Below are positions 7,891 through 20,171 of a stretch of DNA of 64,000 bases, one piece after another (the stretch's first letter is position 1; each line of letters opens with the position of its first letter). The notes below the pieces were generated by a model, which worked only from the letters and a program-made list of their open reading frames with translations, had not been told where the DNA came from and did no database searches. The stretch is from contig NZ_CP108036.1 in NCBI RefSeq assembly GCF_036170895.1, positions 6,131,501 through 6,195,500 of the forward strand, given 5' to 3'. The DNA is from Streptomyces erythrochromogenes. Lineage in GTDB: Bacteria; Actinomycetota; Actinomycetes; Streptomycetales; Streptomycetaceae. A program made the translations under genes and the position numbers.

Positions 7891-10047
7891 ATGCGGCCCG
7901 TATCGAAGATCGAACGCACGGTGGCGCCTTTCGAGGTCGTCAGCCCCTACCAGCCCAGCGGCGACCAGCCGGCGGCCATCGCCGAGCTGGAGAAGCGCAT
8001 CCGTGCAGGTGAGAAGGATGTCGTCCTGCTGGGTGCGACCGGCACCGGCAAGTCGGCGACCACCGCCTGGATGATCGAGAAGCTCCAGCGCCCCACCCTG
8101 GTCATGGCGCCGAACAAGACGCTGGCCGCCCAGCTGGCGAACGAGTTCCGCGAGCTCCTGCCGAACAACGCCGTCGAGTACTTCGTGTCGTACTACGACT
8201 ACTACCAGCCCGAGGCCTACGTACCGCAGTCGGACACGTACATCGAGAAGGACTCCTCGATCAACGAGGAGGTGGAGCGGCTGCGCCACTCCGCCACCAA
8301 CTCGCTGCTGACCCGGCGGGACGTGATCGTCGTCGCCTCCGTGTCCTGCATCTACGGCCTCGGCACCCCGCAGGAGTACGTCGACCGGATGGTCTCGCTC
8401 AAGGTGGGCGAGGAGATCGACCGGGACCAGCTGCTGCGCCGCTTCGTCGACATCCAGTACACGCGCAACGACGTCGCCTTCACCCGCGGCACCTTCCGGG
8501 TGCGCGGCGACACCATCGAGATCTTCCCGGTCTACGAGGAACTGGCCGTCCGCATCGAGATGTTCGGCGACGAGATCGAGGCCCTCTCCACCCTGCACCC
8601 GCTGACCGGCGAGGTCATCAGCGAGGACCGCGAGCTCTACGTCTTCCCCGCCAGCCACTACGTCGCCGGCCCCGAGCGCATGGAGAAGGCGATCGCCGGC
8701 ATCGAGACCGAGCTGGCCGAGCGCCTCGCCGAGCTGGAGAACCAGGGCAAGATGCTGGAGGCGCAGCGCCTGCGCATGCGCACCACCTACGACCTGGAGA
8801 TGATGCGCCAGATCGGGTCCTGCTCCGGCATCGAGAACTACTCGCTGCACATGGACGACCGCGAGCGGGGATCGGCGCCCAACACCCTCATCGACTACTT
8901 CCCGGAGGACTTCCTCCTGGTCATCGACGAGTCGCACGTCACCGTCCCGCAGATCGGCGCCATGTACGAGGGCGACGCCTCCCGCAAGCGGACCCTGGTC
9001 GACCACGGCTTCCGGCTGCCGTCCGCGCTGGACAACCGGCCGCTGAAGTGGGAGGAGTTCCAGGAGCGCATCGGCCAGACCGTCTACCTGTCGGCGACCC
9101 CGGGCAAGTACGAGCTCTCGCGCGGCGACGGCTTCGTCGAGCAGATCATCCGCCCCACCGGCCTCATCGACCCCGAGGTCGTGGTCAAGCCCACCGAGGG
9201 CCAGATCGACGACCTGGTGCACGAGATCCGCAAGCGGGTGGAGAAGGACGAGCGGGTCCTGGTCACCACCCTCACCAAGAAGATGGCCGAGGACCTCACG
9301 GACTACTTCCTGGAGCTCGGCATCCAGGTCCGCTACCTGCACAGCGACGTCGACACCCTGCGCCGCATCGAGCTGCTGCGCGAGCTGCGGGCCGGCGAGT
9401 ACGACGTCCTGGTCGGCATCAACCTGCTGCGCGAGGGCCTCGACCTGCCCGAGGTGTCCCTGGTGGCTATCCTCGACGCCGACAAGGAGGGCTTCCTGCG
9501 GTCGGGCACCTCCCTGATCCAGACCATCGGCCGCGCCGCGCGCAACGTGTCCGGCCAGGTCCACATGTACGCGGACAAGGTCACGCCGGGCATGGAGAAG
9601 GCGATCGAGGAGACCAACCGGCGCCGCGAGAAGCAGATCGCCTACAACACGGCGCACGGGATCGACCCGCAGCCGCTCCGGAAGAAGATCAACGACATCG
9701 TCGCCACCATCGCCCGCGAGGAACTGGACACCGAGCAGCTCCTCGGCACCGGATACCGGCAGGGCAAGGGCGCCAAGGCACCGGTGCCGGCGCTCGGCGG
9801 TCCCGCGGCCCACGCCCCGGCGGGCGCCAAGGGCGGCAAGGGGACGAAACCGGCCAAGGGCGCCAAGGGTGCCGAGGTGCTCACCGACCGCCCGGCCGCC
9901 GAACTGGCCTCGCTCATCGAGCAGATGACCGACCGCATGCGCGCCGCCGCGGCGGAGCTCCAGTTCGAGGTCGCGGCCCGGATCCGGGACGAGGTCGGCG
10001 AGCTGAAGAAGGAGCTTCGGCAGATGAAGGAAGCGGGCCTCGCCTGA
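7891..10047 (+). CDS. uvrB: excinuclease ABC subunit B
   Basis: The 718-aa product is UvrB, the damage-verifying helicase-like subunit of nucleotide excision repair. Walker [11 protein letters not shown], is at residues 48-57. The damage-probing beta-hairpin with its row of tyrosines ([10 protein letters not shown] and following) is at about 96-120, and VIDESHV is the Walker B region. Helicase motif VI lies in QTIGRAARN. The C-terminal UVR coiled-coil that contacts UvrC is at about 672-718. Before it lies a Gly/Lys/Ala-rich linker (about 625-665) typical of actinobacteria. The ATG at 7891 ([10 protein letters not shown]) has a GGTGGA site; upstream in-frame codons are non-conserved. Confidence 0.97.
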   Translation: MRPVSKIERTVAPFEVVSPYQPSGDQPAAIAELEKRIRAGEKDVVLLGATGTGKSATTAWMIEKLQRPTLVMAPNKTLAAQLANEFRELLPNNAVEYFVSYYDYYQPEAYVPQSDTYIEKDSSINEEVERLRHSATNSLLTRRDVIVVASVSCIYGLGTPQEYVDRMVSLKVGEEIDRDQLLRRFVDIQYTRNDVAFTRGTFRVRGDTIEIFPVYEELAVRIEMFGDEIEALSTLHPLTGEVISEDRELYVFPASHYVAGPERMEKAIAGIETELAERLAELENQGKMLEAQRLRMRTTYDLEMMRQIGSCSGIENYSLHMDDRERGSAPNTLIDYFPEDFLLVIDESHVTVPQIGAMYEGDASRKRTLVDHGFRLPSALDNRPLKWEEFQERIGQTVYLSATPGKYELSRGDGFVEQIIRPTGLIDPEVVVKPTEGQIDDLVHEIRKRVEKDERVLVTTLTKKMAEDLTDYFLELGIQVRYLHSDVDTLRRIELLRELRAGEYDVLVGINLLREGLDLPEVSLVAILDADKEGFLRSGTSLIQTIGRAARNVSGQVHMYADKVTPGMEKAIEETNRRREKQIAYNTAHGIDPQPLRKKINDIVATIAREELDTEQLLGTGYRQGKGAKAPVPALGGPAAHAPAGAKGGKGTKPAKGAKGAEVLTDRPAAELASLIEQMTDRMRAAAAELQFEVAARIRDEVGELKKELRQMKEAGLA

Positions 10048-10135
10048 GTCGGGGGCTGTCAGTAGGGTTGGGTCACAGCCGCAGGAACACGCTGCGCACC
10101 AGTCAACTGGGGCGGGCTATGGAGAGGGGACGCGC

Positions 10136-10714
10136 GTGACGGTCAACATGACCAAGGGTCAGGCCATCAGTCTGCAGAAGGCGGACGGAGGCACGCTGAC
10201 CGCGGTCCGGATGGGCCTGGGCTGGCAGGCGGCCAAGCGCCGCGGACTGTTCGGCTCGCGGACGCGGGAGATCGACCTCGACGCGTCGGCGGTGCTCTTC
10301 GCCGACAAGCAGCCGGTCGACGTGGTCTTCTTCCGCCACCTGCAGAGCGACGACGGCTCGGTGCGCCACACCGGCGACAACCTCGTCGGCGGCGTCGGCC
10401 AGGGCGGGGACGACGAGGCGATCCTCGTCGACCTCCAGCGCGTGCCGGTCCACATCGACCAGATCGTCTTCACGGTGAACTCCTTCACCGGCCAGACGTT
10501 CCAGGAGGTGCAGAACGCCTTCTGCCGCATCGTCGACGAGACCAACGGCCAGGAGCTGGCCCGCTACACCCTTGACGGCGGCGGCGCGTACACCGCGCAG
10601 ATCATGGCGAAGGTGTCCCGCGCGGGCTCCGGCTGGCAGATGACGGCCCTGGGCAACCCGGCCAACGGCCGCACCTTCCAGGACCTGATGCCGGCAATCC
10701 TGCCGCACCTGTAG
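10136..10714 (+). CDS. terD: TerD family stress protein
   Basis: The 192-aa product is a TerD-domain protein, a calcium-binding beta-sandwich family linked to tellurite and oxidative stress resistance. Typical family stretches are EIDLDASAVLF, DVVFFRHLQS, HTGDNLVGG and VDLQRVPVHIDQIVFTVNSF; the acidic residues around DLDAS and GDDEAI are candidates for Ca binding. The GTG start at 10136 has a strong GAGAGGGGA site. It is followed 46 bp later by a larger TerD-containing gene, and both probably form an operon. The protein is slightly longer at its start than the minimal domain. Confidence 0.92.
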   Translation: MTVNMTKGQAISLQKADGGTLTAVRMGLGWQAAKRRGLFGSRTREIDLDASAVLFADKQPVDVVFFRHLQSDDGSVRHTGDNLVGGVGQGGDDEAILVDLQRVPVHIDQIVFTVNSFTGQTFQEVQNAFCRIVDETNGQELARYTLDGGGAYTAQIMAKVSRAGSGWQMTALGNPANGRTFQDLMPAILPHL

Positions 10715-10760
10715 CAGTACCGGAAGAAGAGAAAAGAAGGCACGGGGGAGGGGCTGCACG

Positions 10761-12719
10761 ATGACGGCCGAACTGGTCCGGGGGCAGAACCACCCCGTGT
10801 CCCAGAGCCGGGTGGAGATCAGGGTCTCGGCGGGCACGCCCGTGCTCGCCCTGGCCTCGCTCGCCGACGAACAGGGCCGGCTCACCGGCACCGAGGTCCT
10901 GGCCCACCCGGGCGCCAGGTCCCTCCCCGGCGTGCACGCGCCGGCGGACCTCGCCGACCGGCACACCTTCGCCGTGGACCTCGACGCCGTCGCGGCGGAC
11001 GTCCACCGCGTCGGCGTGCTGCTCGTCCTGCCGCCTGGCGGCCCGGTCCGCTTCGGCGCGGTCCCGGCCTCCTACGTGGCCGTGGCCGCAGCCGACGGCG
11101 GCACCGAGATCGCCGGCTACACCCTCACCGGGCTGGACGCCGAGACCGCCGTGACCGCCCTGGAGCTGTACCGGCGCCAGGGCGCCTGGAAGGTCCGCGC
11201 CGTCGGCCAGGGCTACGCCGACGGCCTCGGCGCCCTCCTCGCCGACGGCGGGATGCCCGCACCGGCCGCCCGGGAGCTGGCCGCCACCGCGCTGCGCACC
11301 GTCGCCCCGGCGAAGGAGGCCGACGTGACGCTCGCGGCCATGCCCACCCTCGTCGGCGACCTGCGCACCCCGCAGACCCCGGCCCAGGCCCCCGCGCCCG
11401 CCCCGGAGCCCCCGGACCCGATCCCGGTCTCCGGCGTCCCGTACGCCGGTACGCCCGGTCCCGCGCCCACCGGCGACGGCTCCCCGCCCACGATCAGCTA
11501 CACCCACCCGCGCCGCCGCCGCACCAGCAGCGAGCCGCCCGAGCCGGCTCCCCGGGCCGCCGCGGCGGCCGAGTCGGGGCAGCCCCCGCGGCCGGTCGCC
11601 GGCGACGCCAGCGGCTGGTCCATGGACGAACGGCTCTACAACCAGGTCTGGGGCATGTTCGAGGACCTGGCGCGCACGGTCGCCGCCTACCGCAGCGCCG
11701 TGGAGTTCGCCGACTCCCGCATGGACCGCGAGCTCGACGACGCCCTCTCGGACCCGCGCCACCGCATCGGCGGCTCCGGGAACGCCGCCCGCGACACCGC
11801 GCGGGCCCGCCGCGAGGAACTGGTCGCCCAGGCCCAGGCCGTCCTCGACCGCGACCTCGCCCAGCTGATCGCCGAGGCCGAGGTCGTCGAGCCCGCGCTG
11901 CCGGCCTCGTACGCCCGCTGGGACAACCCCGTCTGGCACGGCCACCGCACGCCGGAGGAGGGCCCCCTCGCCCTGCGCCTGGGCGACCTGCACCTGCCCG
12001 AGCGGCCCGACCTGCGCATCCCCATGCTGGTCCGGGTCCCGCTGGAGCGCGGACTGTGGATCGACAACGGCCGCACCGGTTCCGAGGCCGCGATGGCCAT
12101 GGACACCGACCGGCTGCGCCGCGCCGCCATGGACATGGCCGTCGCCCACGCGGTACGGCTGCTCGCGGTCCACCCCGCCGACCGGTTCTCCGTCCACGTC
12201 ATCGACGCGGCCGGGGCGGGCGCCGCCTCCCTGGCTCCCCTGGTACGGGCCGGGGTGCTGGCCGCACCGCCCGCCGCCGGGGCCGCGGGGGTGACCCGGA
12301 CGCTGGCCGAGCTGACCCGCCGGGTGGACCTCGTACAGATGGCGCTCAAGGCCGGAGCCCCCGAAGACCTGCCGCCGGACGTGGACACGGCCGACCAGCT
12401 GCTCATCGTCCACGACTTCCCGCACGGCTTCGACGACCGGGCCGTCACCCAGCTGCGCTACCTCGCGGACGAGGGCGCGGCGGTCGGTGTGCACCTGCTG
12501 ATGGTCGCCGACCGCGACGAGGCGTCCGCCTACGGACCGCTGCTCGACCCGCTGTGGCGCTCCCTGATGCGGCTCTCGCCGGTCCCGGACAACCACCTCG
12601 CGGACCCCTGGGTGCACCACGCCTGGACCTTCGAGCCGGACCTCCCGCCGCAGGGCAGCCGGGTCCTCGACCAGGCCCTCGACCGGGTGGCGGAGGCCCG
12701 GCGCACTACCCGTCCGTGA
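10761..12719 (+). CDS. TerD domain fused to FtsK-like region
   Basis: The 652-aa product is a two-part protein. Residues 1 to about 190 form a degenerate TerD-like domain (DLADRHTFAVDLDAV; EIAGYTLTGL; the AWKVRAVGQGYADGL end). A proline-rich linker spans about 205-280. The remainder (MDERLYNQVW at about 290 onward) has a charged helical stretch and then IPMLVRVPLERGLWIDNG, RLLAVHPADRFSVHVID and LLIVHDFPHGFDDRAVTQLRYLA. This last part recalls the region of FtsK/HerA-type ATPases between their N-terminal part and motor, but no Walker A motif is present. The TerD reading is firm, the FtsK likeness is inference. The ATG at 10761 has a GGGGAGG site. Confidence 0.8.
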   Translation: MTAELVRGQNHPVSQSRVEIRVSAGTPVLALASLADEQGRLTGTEVLAHPGARSLPGVHAPADLADRHTFAVDLDAVAADVHRVGVLLVLPPGGPVRFGAVPASYVAVAAADGGTEIAGYTLTGLDAETAVTALELYRRQGAWKVRAVGQGYADGLGALLADGGMPAPAARELAATALRTVAPAKEADVTLAAMPTLVGDLRTPQTPAQAPAPAPEPPDPIPVSGVPYAGTPGPAPTGDGSPPTISYTHPRRRRTSSEPPEPAPRAAAAAESGQPPRPVAGDASGWSMDERLYNQVWGMFEDLARTVAAYRSAVEFADSRMDRELDDALSDPRHRIGGSGNAARDTARARREELVAQAQAVLDRDLAQLIAEAEVVEPALPASYARWDNPVWHGHRTPEEGPLALRLGDLHLPERPDLRIPMLVRVPLERGLWIDNGRTGSEAAMAMDTDRLRRAAMDMAVAHAVRLLAVHPADRFSVHVIDAAGAGAASLAPLVRAGVLAAPPAAGAAGVTRTLAELTRRVDLVQMALKAGAPEDLPPDVDTADQLLIVHDFPHGFDDRAVTQLRYLADEGAAVGVHLLMVADRDEASAYGPLLDPLWRSLMRLSPVPDNHLADPWVHHAWTFEPDLPPQGSRVLDQALDRVAEARRTTRP

Positions 12720-12744
12720 CCATCCTTTGGCATTCCCTTTACCT

Positions 12745-12946
12745 TTACCGCCTTCGGCGGGTAAGCTCGTCTCCGCGGAGGGGAGTATTCCTGCTTTCCT
12801 GCTACGGCGTACCCGTCAATACGGACCATTGCTTGAATAAGCGCAAGTCGGTCCCGGGGCGTCGGCCCACGGCCTCCAGGCCGCCCGGGTGGAAGAGACC
12901 TCCGGCAGCGATGACGCTGACGAAGTGCTGAGCCATCCGCCGGAGG
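12745..12946 (+). ncRNA. yybP-ykoY (manganese) riboswitch before terC
   Basis: The leader of terC carries the conserved parts of the yybP-ykoY family: GGGGAGTA at 12780-12787, CGTCAA at 12814-12819 and GAGACC at 12895-12900. GGAGG (12777-12781) can pair with CCTCC (12899-12903) to close the aptamer's P1 stem. The same 3' strand, CCTCCGG (12899-12905), is also fully complementary to CCGGAGG (12940-12946), which contains the terC ribosome site. The pairings exclude each other, so Mn2+ binding would free the ribosome site. The 5' limit is uncertain; a small hairpin at 12748-12767 may belong to it or terminate the previous gene. Confidence 0.82.
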
Positions 12947-12956
12947 CGTATTCACC

Positions 12957-13940
12957 ATGGAAGTTTCCTGGGCCCTTTGGGTCGCGACCATCCTCGGTCT
13001 GTCCCTGCTCATCGGCGCCGATTTCTTCATCGGCCGCAAGCCCCACGACGTATCGATCAAGGAAGCCGGCATCTGGACGGTCGTCTGGATCGTCCTCGCC
13101 GCACTCTTCGGCCTCGGCCTGTGGTTCTTCGGCAACCCCCAGGCGTCCCAGGAGTTCTTCGCGGGCTTCATCACCGAGAAGTCCCTCAGCGTCGACAACC
13201 TCTTCGTCTTCGTCCTGATCATGGCGAAGTTCGCGGTGCCCTCCCACCTCCAGCAGCGCGTGCTGCTCATCGGCGTGCTCATCGCACTCGTCCTGCGCGC
13301 GGTCTTCATCGCCGCCGGCGCCGCGATCATCGCCAGCTTCAGCTGGGTCTTCTACATCTTCGGCGCGTTCCTGATCTACACCGCGTGGAAGCTGATCCAG
13401 GAGGCCCGCAAGGACGAGGAGGACGAGGAGTTCGAGGAGAACCGCCTCCTCAAGTCCGTCGAGAAGAAGTTCGGCGTCGCCGACCAGTACCACGGCACCA
13501 AGCTCTTCATCGTCAACAACGGCAAGCGCGTACTGACGCCGCTGATGGTCGTCATGCTCGCCATCGGCACCACCGACGTGCTGTTCGCGCTGGACTCGAT
13601 CCCCGCCATCTTCGGCCTCACCCAGGACCCGTACATCGTCTTCACGGCCAACGCCTTCGCGCTGATGGGCCTGCGCCAGCTGTACTTCCTCATCGGCGGC
13701 CTGCTGAAGAAGCTGGTCCACCTCAGCTACGGCCTGTCGATCATCCTCGGATTCATCGGCATCAAGCTGGTGCTGCACGCCCTGCACGAGTCCGGGGTGC
13801 ACGTGCCGGTGATCTCCATCCCCGTCTCCCTGGGCGTCATCTGCGGTGTCCTGGTCATCACCACGATCACCAGCCTGATCGCCTCGAAGAAGCAGGCGGC
13901 GGCCGAGGCCGCCGCCCGCACCGAGAGCATCGACGCCTGA
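12957..13940 (+). CDS. terC: TerC family membrane protein, probable Mn exporter
   Basis: The 327-aa product is a TerC/Alx-type integral membrane protein with about nine helices. The two family hallmarks are present: ITEKSLSVDNLFVFVLIMAK (about residues 73-92) and TTDVLFALDSIPAIFGLT (about 205-222), whose acidic residues lie in the membrane and are thought to handle metal. A highly acidic cytosolic loop (RKDEEDEEFEENR) lies between the halves. Members under yybP-ykoY control (Alx-like) export manganese, and the leader here supports that job over tellurite resistance. The GGAGG site at 12942-12946 is the riboswitch target. Confidence 0.93.
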   Translation: MEVSWALWVATILGLSLLIGADFFIGRKPHDVSIKEAGIWTVVWIVLAALFGLGLWFFGNPQASQEFFAGFITEKSLSVDNLFVFVLIMAKFAVPSHLQQRVLLIGVLIALVLRAVFIAAGAAIIASFSWVFYIFGAFLIYTAWKLIQEARKDEEDEEFEENRLLKSVEKKFGVADQYHGTKLFIVNNGKRVLTPLMVVMLAIGTTDVLFALDSIPAIFGLTQDPYIVFTANAFALMGLRQLYFLIGGLLKKLVHLSYGLSIILGFIGIKLVLHALHESGVHVPVISIPVSLGVICGVLVITTITSLIASKKQAAAEAAARTESIDA

Positions 13941-13954
13941 CCCGGTTCCCGGAC

Positions 13955-15373
13955 CTACACGGGGGCGGCCGCTTCGGCCGCCCCCGTTTCCGTTTTCTTC
14001 TCCTGGGACTCCACGCCCGACCGCTTCCCCACCACCAGGGGGCTGGTCTCCGGCAGCAGCGCGAAGCACGCCAGGCTGACCAGGGCGATCGCCGTGAGGT
14101 ACGCCGCGACGCCCCACGGCGGCCCGGAGCCGTCCGCCAGCGCCGTCGCGACGATCGGGGTCAGCGCCCCGCCCAGCACACCGCCCAGGTTGTAGCCGAC
14201 GGCCGCCCCCGTGCAGCGGATCCGCGGGGCGTACAGCTCGGGCAGGTACGCGCCCACCACCGAGAACATCGTCACCATGCCCAGCAGCGCCACCGCGAAG
14301 CCCAGCGTCATCAGCAGCGGGTCGGCCGTCCGCAACAGCGCCACCAGCGGGAACATCCACACGGCGCTGGCCGCGCACCCGGCCAGGCACAGCGGCCGCC
14401 GCCCGTAGCGGTCGCCGAGCATCGCGAGCAGCGGGGTCATCAGGCCCTTGAACGCGACGGCCGCCATGATGCAGGCCAGCATCGTCGTGCGGCCCACCGC
14501 GAGGTGCTCGGTGGCGTAGGCGAGGGACCAGGTGGTGACCGCGTAGAAGACGGCGTAGCCCACGGCGAGGGCCCCGCCGGTCAGCAGGAGCAGCCGCCAG
14601 TGGCCCCGGAACACCTCGGCGAGCGGGGCGTCGGCCCGCCGCCCGGTCGCCGCGAGCGCGCGGAACTGCGGGGTCTCCTCCACCGAGCGGCGCAGCCACA
14701 GCCCGGCCAGGGCCAGCAGCCCGGCCGCCCAGAACGGCACGCGCCACCCCCACGAGGTGAACTGGGCGTCGGTCAGCGAGGCGGACAACCCCAGCATCAG
14801 GCCGTTGGCCAGCAGGAACCCCACAGACGGGCCGATCTGCGGGAAGCTCGCCCACAGGCCGCGCCGGTGTTCCGGCGCGTGCTCCGCGGTCAGGAGCACC
14901 GCGCCGCCCCATTCGCCGCCGAGCCCCAGGCCCTGGAGGAAGCGCAGCAGGAGCAGCAGCACCGGCGCGGCCATGCCGATCGTCCCGTACGTCGGCACGC
15001 AGCCGACGGCGACCGTGGCGAGGCCGGTGAGCAGCAGGGAGGCCAACAGGACGGGGCGCCGGCCGTAGCGGTCGCCGATGTGGCCGAAGACGGCGGACCC
15101 CAGCGGGCGGGCGAGGAAGCCCACCCCGAAGGTGCCGAAGGCGGCGAGGGTCCCGGCGAGCGGGGAGAAGGAGGGGAAGAAGAGCGGGCCGAGCACGAGT
15201 GCGGCGGCCGTCCCGTACACGAAGAAGTCGTAGAACTCGATGGCGGTCCCGGCGAGCGCCGCGGAGGCGAGCCGCAGCATCCCGGGCCGGGCGGGGCCGC
15301 CGTCTTCAGCGGCCCGCGGGGCCGGAGCGGGGGAGGCGGCAGGGGCGGGGGGCGGGGAGGGGTCCTGTTGCAT
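13955..15373 (-). CDS. MHS-family metabolite:proton symporter (MFS)
   Basis: The 472-aa product has 12 membrane helices and the MHS subfamily signature in helix 1 (GTAIEFYDFFVYGTAAALV, about residues 40-58) and after helix 2 (RPLGSAVFGHIGDRYGRRP). These carriers take up organic acids, betaines or shikimate with protons. The N-terminus is a long Pro/Ala-rich tail before helix 1, so the true start might be a little downstream of the ATG at 15373. The last codons (AAEAAAPV) are formed by the hairpin that terminates the convergent terC transcript. The substrate cannot be told from sequence. Confidence 0.88.
   Translation of the reverse strand: MQQDPSPPPAPAASPAPAPRAAEDGGPARPGMLRLASAALAGTAIEFYDFFVYGTAAALVLGPLFFPSFSPLAGTLAAFGTFGVGFLARPLGSAVFGHIGDRYGRRPVLLASLLLTGLATVAVGCVPTYGTIGMAAPVLLLLLRFLQGLGLGGEWGGAVLLTAEHAPEHRRGLWASFPQIGPSVGFLLANGLMLGLSASLTDAQFTSWGWRVPFWAAGLLALAGLWLRRSVEETPQFRALAATGRRADAPLAEVFRGHWRLLLLTGGALAVGYAVFYAVTTWSLAYATEHLAVGRTTMLACIMAAVAFKGLMTPLLAMLGDRYGRRPLCLAGCAASAVWMFPLVALLRTADPLLMTLGFAVALLGMVTMFSVVGAYLPELYAPRIRCTGAAVGYNLGGVLGGALTPIVATALADGSGPPWGVAAYLTAIALVSLACFALLPETSPLVVGKRSGVESQEKKTETGAAEAAAPV
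13961..13985. terminator. bidirectional hairpin between terC and MHS gene
   Basis: The hairpin has perfect 11-bp arms GGGGGCGGCCG/CGGCCGCCCCC around a 3-nt loop, followed on the plus strand by GTTTCCGTTTTC. It lies 20 bp after the terC stop and inside the last codons of the convergent transporter gene. Confidence 0.85.
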
Positions 15374-15472
15374 GCCGCACCAAATACCGCCTCCCCGTCC
15401 GCCGGGACATGAGTTCGGCCGTCAACGACCGGAAGGAGTGCTCCGCGTAGCCAAGTTGACGCGTTGCCGTCC

Positions 15473-16129
15473 CTACCAGCCGCGCTCGCGCCACTCCGCC
15501 AGGTGCGGACGCTCCGCGCCGAGCGTGGTGTCGTTGCCGTGGCCCGGGTAGACCCAGGTCTCGTCGGGCAGCTGCTCGAAGAGCTTGTGCTGCACGTCGT
15601 CGAGGAGGCTCTTGAAGGCCTCCGGGTCGTCGTGGGTGTTGCCGACGCCGCCCGGGAAGAGGCAGTCGCCGGTGAACACGTGCGCGTGGCCGTGCGGGTC
15701 GTCGTAGACCAGCGCGATCGAGCCGGGGGTGTGCCCGACCAGGTGCCGTGCGGTCAGCTCGACCCGCCCGACGCGCACGGTGTCCCCGTCCGCGACCGCG
15801 ACGTCGGTCGCGACCGGGATGCCCTCGGCGTCGAGGGCGCCCGCGTAGGTCCGCGCCCCGGTGGCCGCCACGACCTCCGCGAGCGCACCCCAGTGGTCGC
15901 CGTGCCGGTGGGTGGTGACGACGGAGGCGATGCCGTCGTCGCCGATCAGGTTCAGCAGCGTCTGCGGCTCGGCGGCCGCGTCGATGAGCAGCTGCTCGTC
16001 GGTGGCCCGACAGCGCAGCAGGTACGCGTTGTTGTTCATCGAACCCACCGCGACCTTGGAAATCATCAGGTCCGCGAGCTCGTGCACGTCGGCCGGACCG
16101 CCGACCTTGACCTCTCCGGTGTACGTCAT
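15473..16129 (-). CDS. MBL-fold metallo-hydrolase
   Basis: The 218-aa product is a metallo-beta-lactamase-fold hydrolase of the glyoxalase II-like group. The zinc motif THRHGDH is at residues 73-79, HLVGHTPGS gives the next histidine, VFTGDCLFPGGVG the bridging aspartate, and YPGHGNDTT the last histidine. The family hydrolyses thioesters such as S-lactoylglutathione; in Streptomyces a mycothiol or other thiol substrate is more likely. Its neighbour upstream (16153-16842), of mycothiol-enzyme type, fits that idea. Both run on the minus strand, 23 bp apart, and probably form an operon. Confidence 0.9.
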   Translation of the reverse strand: MTYTGEVKVGGPADVHELADLMISKVAVGSMNNNAYLLRCRATDEQLLIDAAAEPQTLLNLIGDDGIASVVTTHRHGDHWGALAEVVAATGARTYAGALDAEGIPVATDVAVADGDTVRVGRVELTARHLVGHTPGSIALVYDDPHGHAHVFTGDCLFPGGVGNTHDDPEAFKSLLDDVQHKLFEQLPDETWVYPGHGNDTTLGAERPHLAEWRERGW

Positions 16130-16152
16130 GTGTTGATCCTAGAGGTCTCTTC

Positions 16153-16842
16153 CTACAACGGCGGGAGCACGGGCAGGGGGCCGCCCGCGGTGGTCAGGGA
16201 GGCACCCTTGTCGCCGCGGCCGGCGAGCCAGGCGAGCAGGGCGGCGGGGGAGCCGGACACGGTCACGGCCGGGTCCCCGGCAGAGCCGGTGCGCCAGGTG
16301 CGCCCGTCGGCGGTGGACAGGGCCGTGGCGGGCACCTCAGGGCGGCCGGACCAGCGGTCGGCGAGGAAGGCGATCTCGCGGTCGGTGAACTCCTCCGGGA
16401 GGTCGGAGAGCTCGTAGCCGATGTTCAGGTCGACGTGGTGCAGGTCCACCTCGACCCAGCGGCGGAAGGGCACGTTCGAGGCGAGGTCGGTGACGCCGTT
16501 GCGCAGCTCGACCGTGCGGGACCAGTCCTGGTCGTGCTCGGTGGTGGCGAGGAAGCGGGCCCCGGAATCACGGAGGTCCGTCAGGTGTTCTTCCAGAGGC
16601 CGGCCGGCGTCGCGCGCGATGTCCGCGTCGCGGGCCTCGCCGCTCTCGTACATCGGGCGGCCCTCGAAGACGTTCAGGAGGGCGTCGGCGTTGCGTGCGA
16701 GGTGGGCCAGGATGTGGCCCCGGGTCCAGCCCGGGAGGTGTGACTCCTCGGACAGGGCGGCGTTGTCCAGTTTCGCGACCGCGGTCAGCAGTCGGTCCGT
16801 GGCTTCACGTACAGATCGCAGGTCGTGCACATGATCAGTCAT
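16153..16842 (-). CDS. DinB/maleylpyruvate isomerase-like protein
   Basis: The 229-aa product has the helical DinB/MDMPI fold. LPGWTRGHILAHLARNADAL at residues 36-55 gives the first metal histidine (H43/H47 region) and WVEVDLHHVDLNIGY in the second half gives the others. A C-terminal domain with WRTGSAGDPAVTVSGSPAALLAWLAGR is typical of the mycothiol-dependent maleylpyruvate isomerase family. Members use mycothiol as cofactor for isomerase or transferase reactions; the substrate is unknown here. The ATG at 16842 is chosen; an open frame continues upstream but into the uvrA promoter region. It is divergent from uvrA. Confidence 0.88.
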   Translation of the reverse strand: MTDHVHDLRSVREATDRLLTAVAKLDNAALSEESHLPGWTRGHILAHLARNADALLNVFEGRPMYESGEARDADIARDAGRPLEEHLTDLRDSGARFLATTEHDQDWSRTVELRNGVTDLASNVPFRRWVEVDLHHVDLNIGYELSDLPEEFTDREIAFLADRWSGRPEVPATALSTADGRTWRTGSAGDPAVTVSGSPAALLAWLAGRGDKGASLTTAGGPLPVLPPL

Positions 16843-17027
16843 GGCTTCGAGCCTAGTGCTCGGAGCCGACGGCCACACGATCGGGTGAAGAGGTCTGCGG
16901 AGTGCCGTAAATCGAATGTGCGTGCTATACGCTCGAAGTCCAGACTCCATCTCCACTGCAGAGGCGCCCCCCATACCCTGGGACGGGGGCCGTGCCCCCC
17001 GCTCTCTCAAGAAAGGTGCGGACCGGC

Positions 17028-20009
<2,982 letters not shown>

Positions 20010-20010
20010 G

Positions 20011-20082
20011 CCGTCCCTTTCGGATCGTGCCGGGCCCGCGCCGCCCGGCACGGGCTCGTCCGACAAGATCCGGAAGGGACGG
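20011..20082. terminator. nested inverted repeat after uvrA
   Basis: Outer 16-bp arms at 20011-20026 (CCGTCCCTTTCGGATC) and 20067-20082 match at 15 of 16 positions. Inside them are perfect 9-bp arms GTGCCGGGC (20027-20035) and GCCCGGCAC (20043-20051). It starts one base after the uvrA stop codon and is the likely terminator, although it is longer than a usual Streptomyces hairpin. Confidence 0.7.
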
Positions 20083-20171
20083 CCCAGCCGCCGCGCTCGG
20101 ACCAGCGGGGGCGGGCAGGCCACCGGCCGGGCCCCTCCCGTCGTCCGGGGCTACGAGGCGACGCCCACCGC

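Noticed and set aside
12816..14912. Long minus-strand open frame (698 aa) over terC and the MHS gene
   Set aside because: It is the antisense shadow of terC with G/C-biased codons; the translated protein is low-complexity and family motifs are on the plus strand.
16910..16960. LexA (SOS) box before uvrA
   Set aside because: TCGAAT-N4-GTGCTA matches the TCGAAC-N4-GTTCGA consensus at only 9 of 12 arm positions; this is too weak to claim without a scored matrix.
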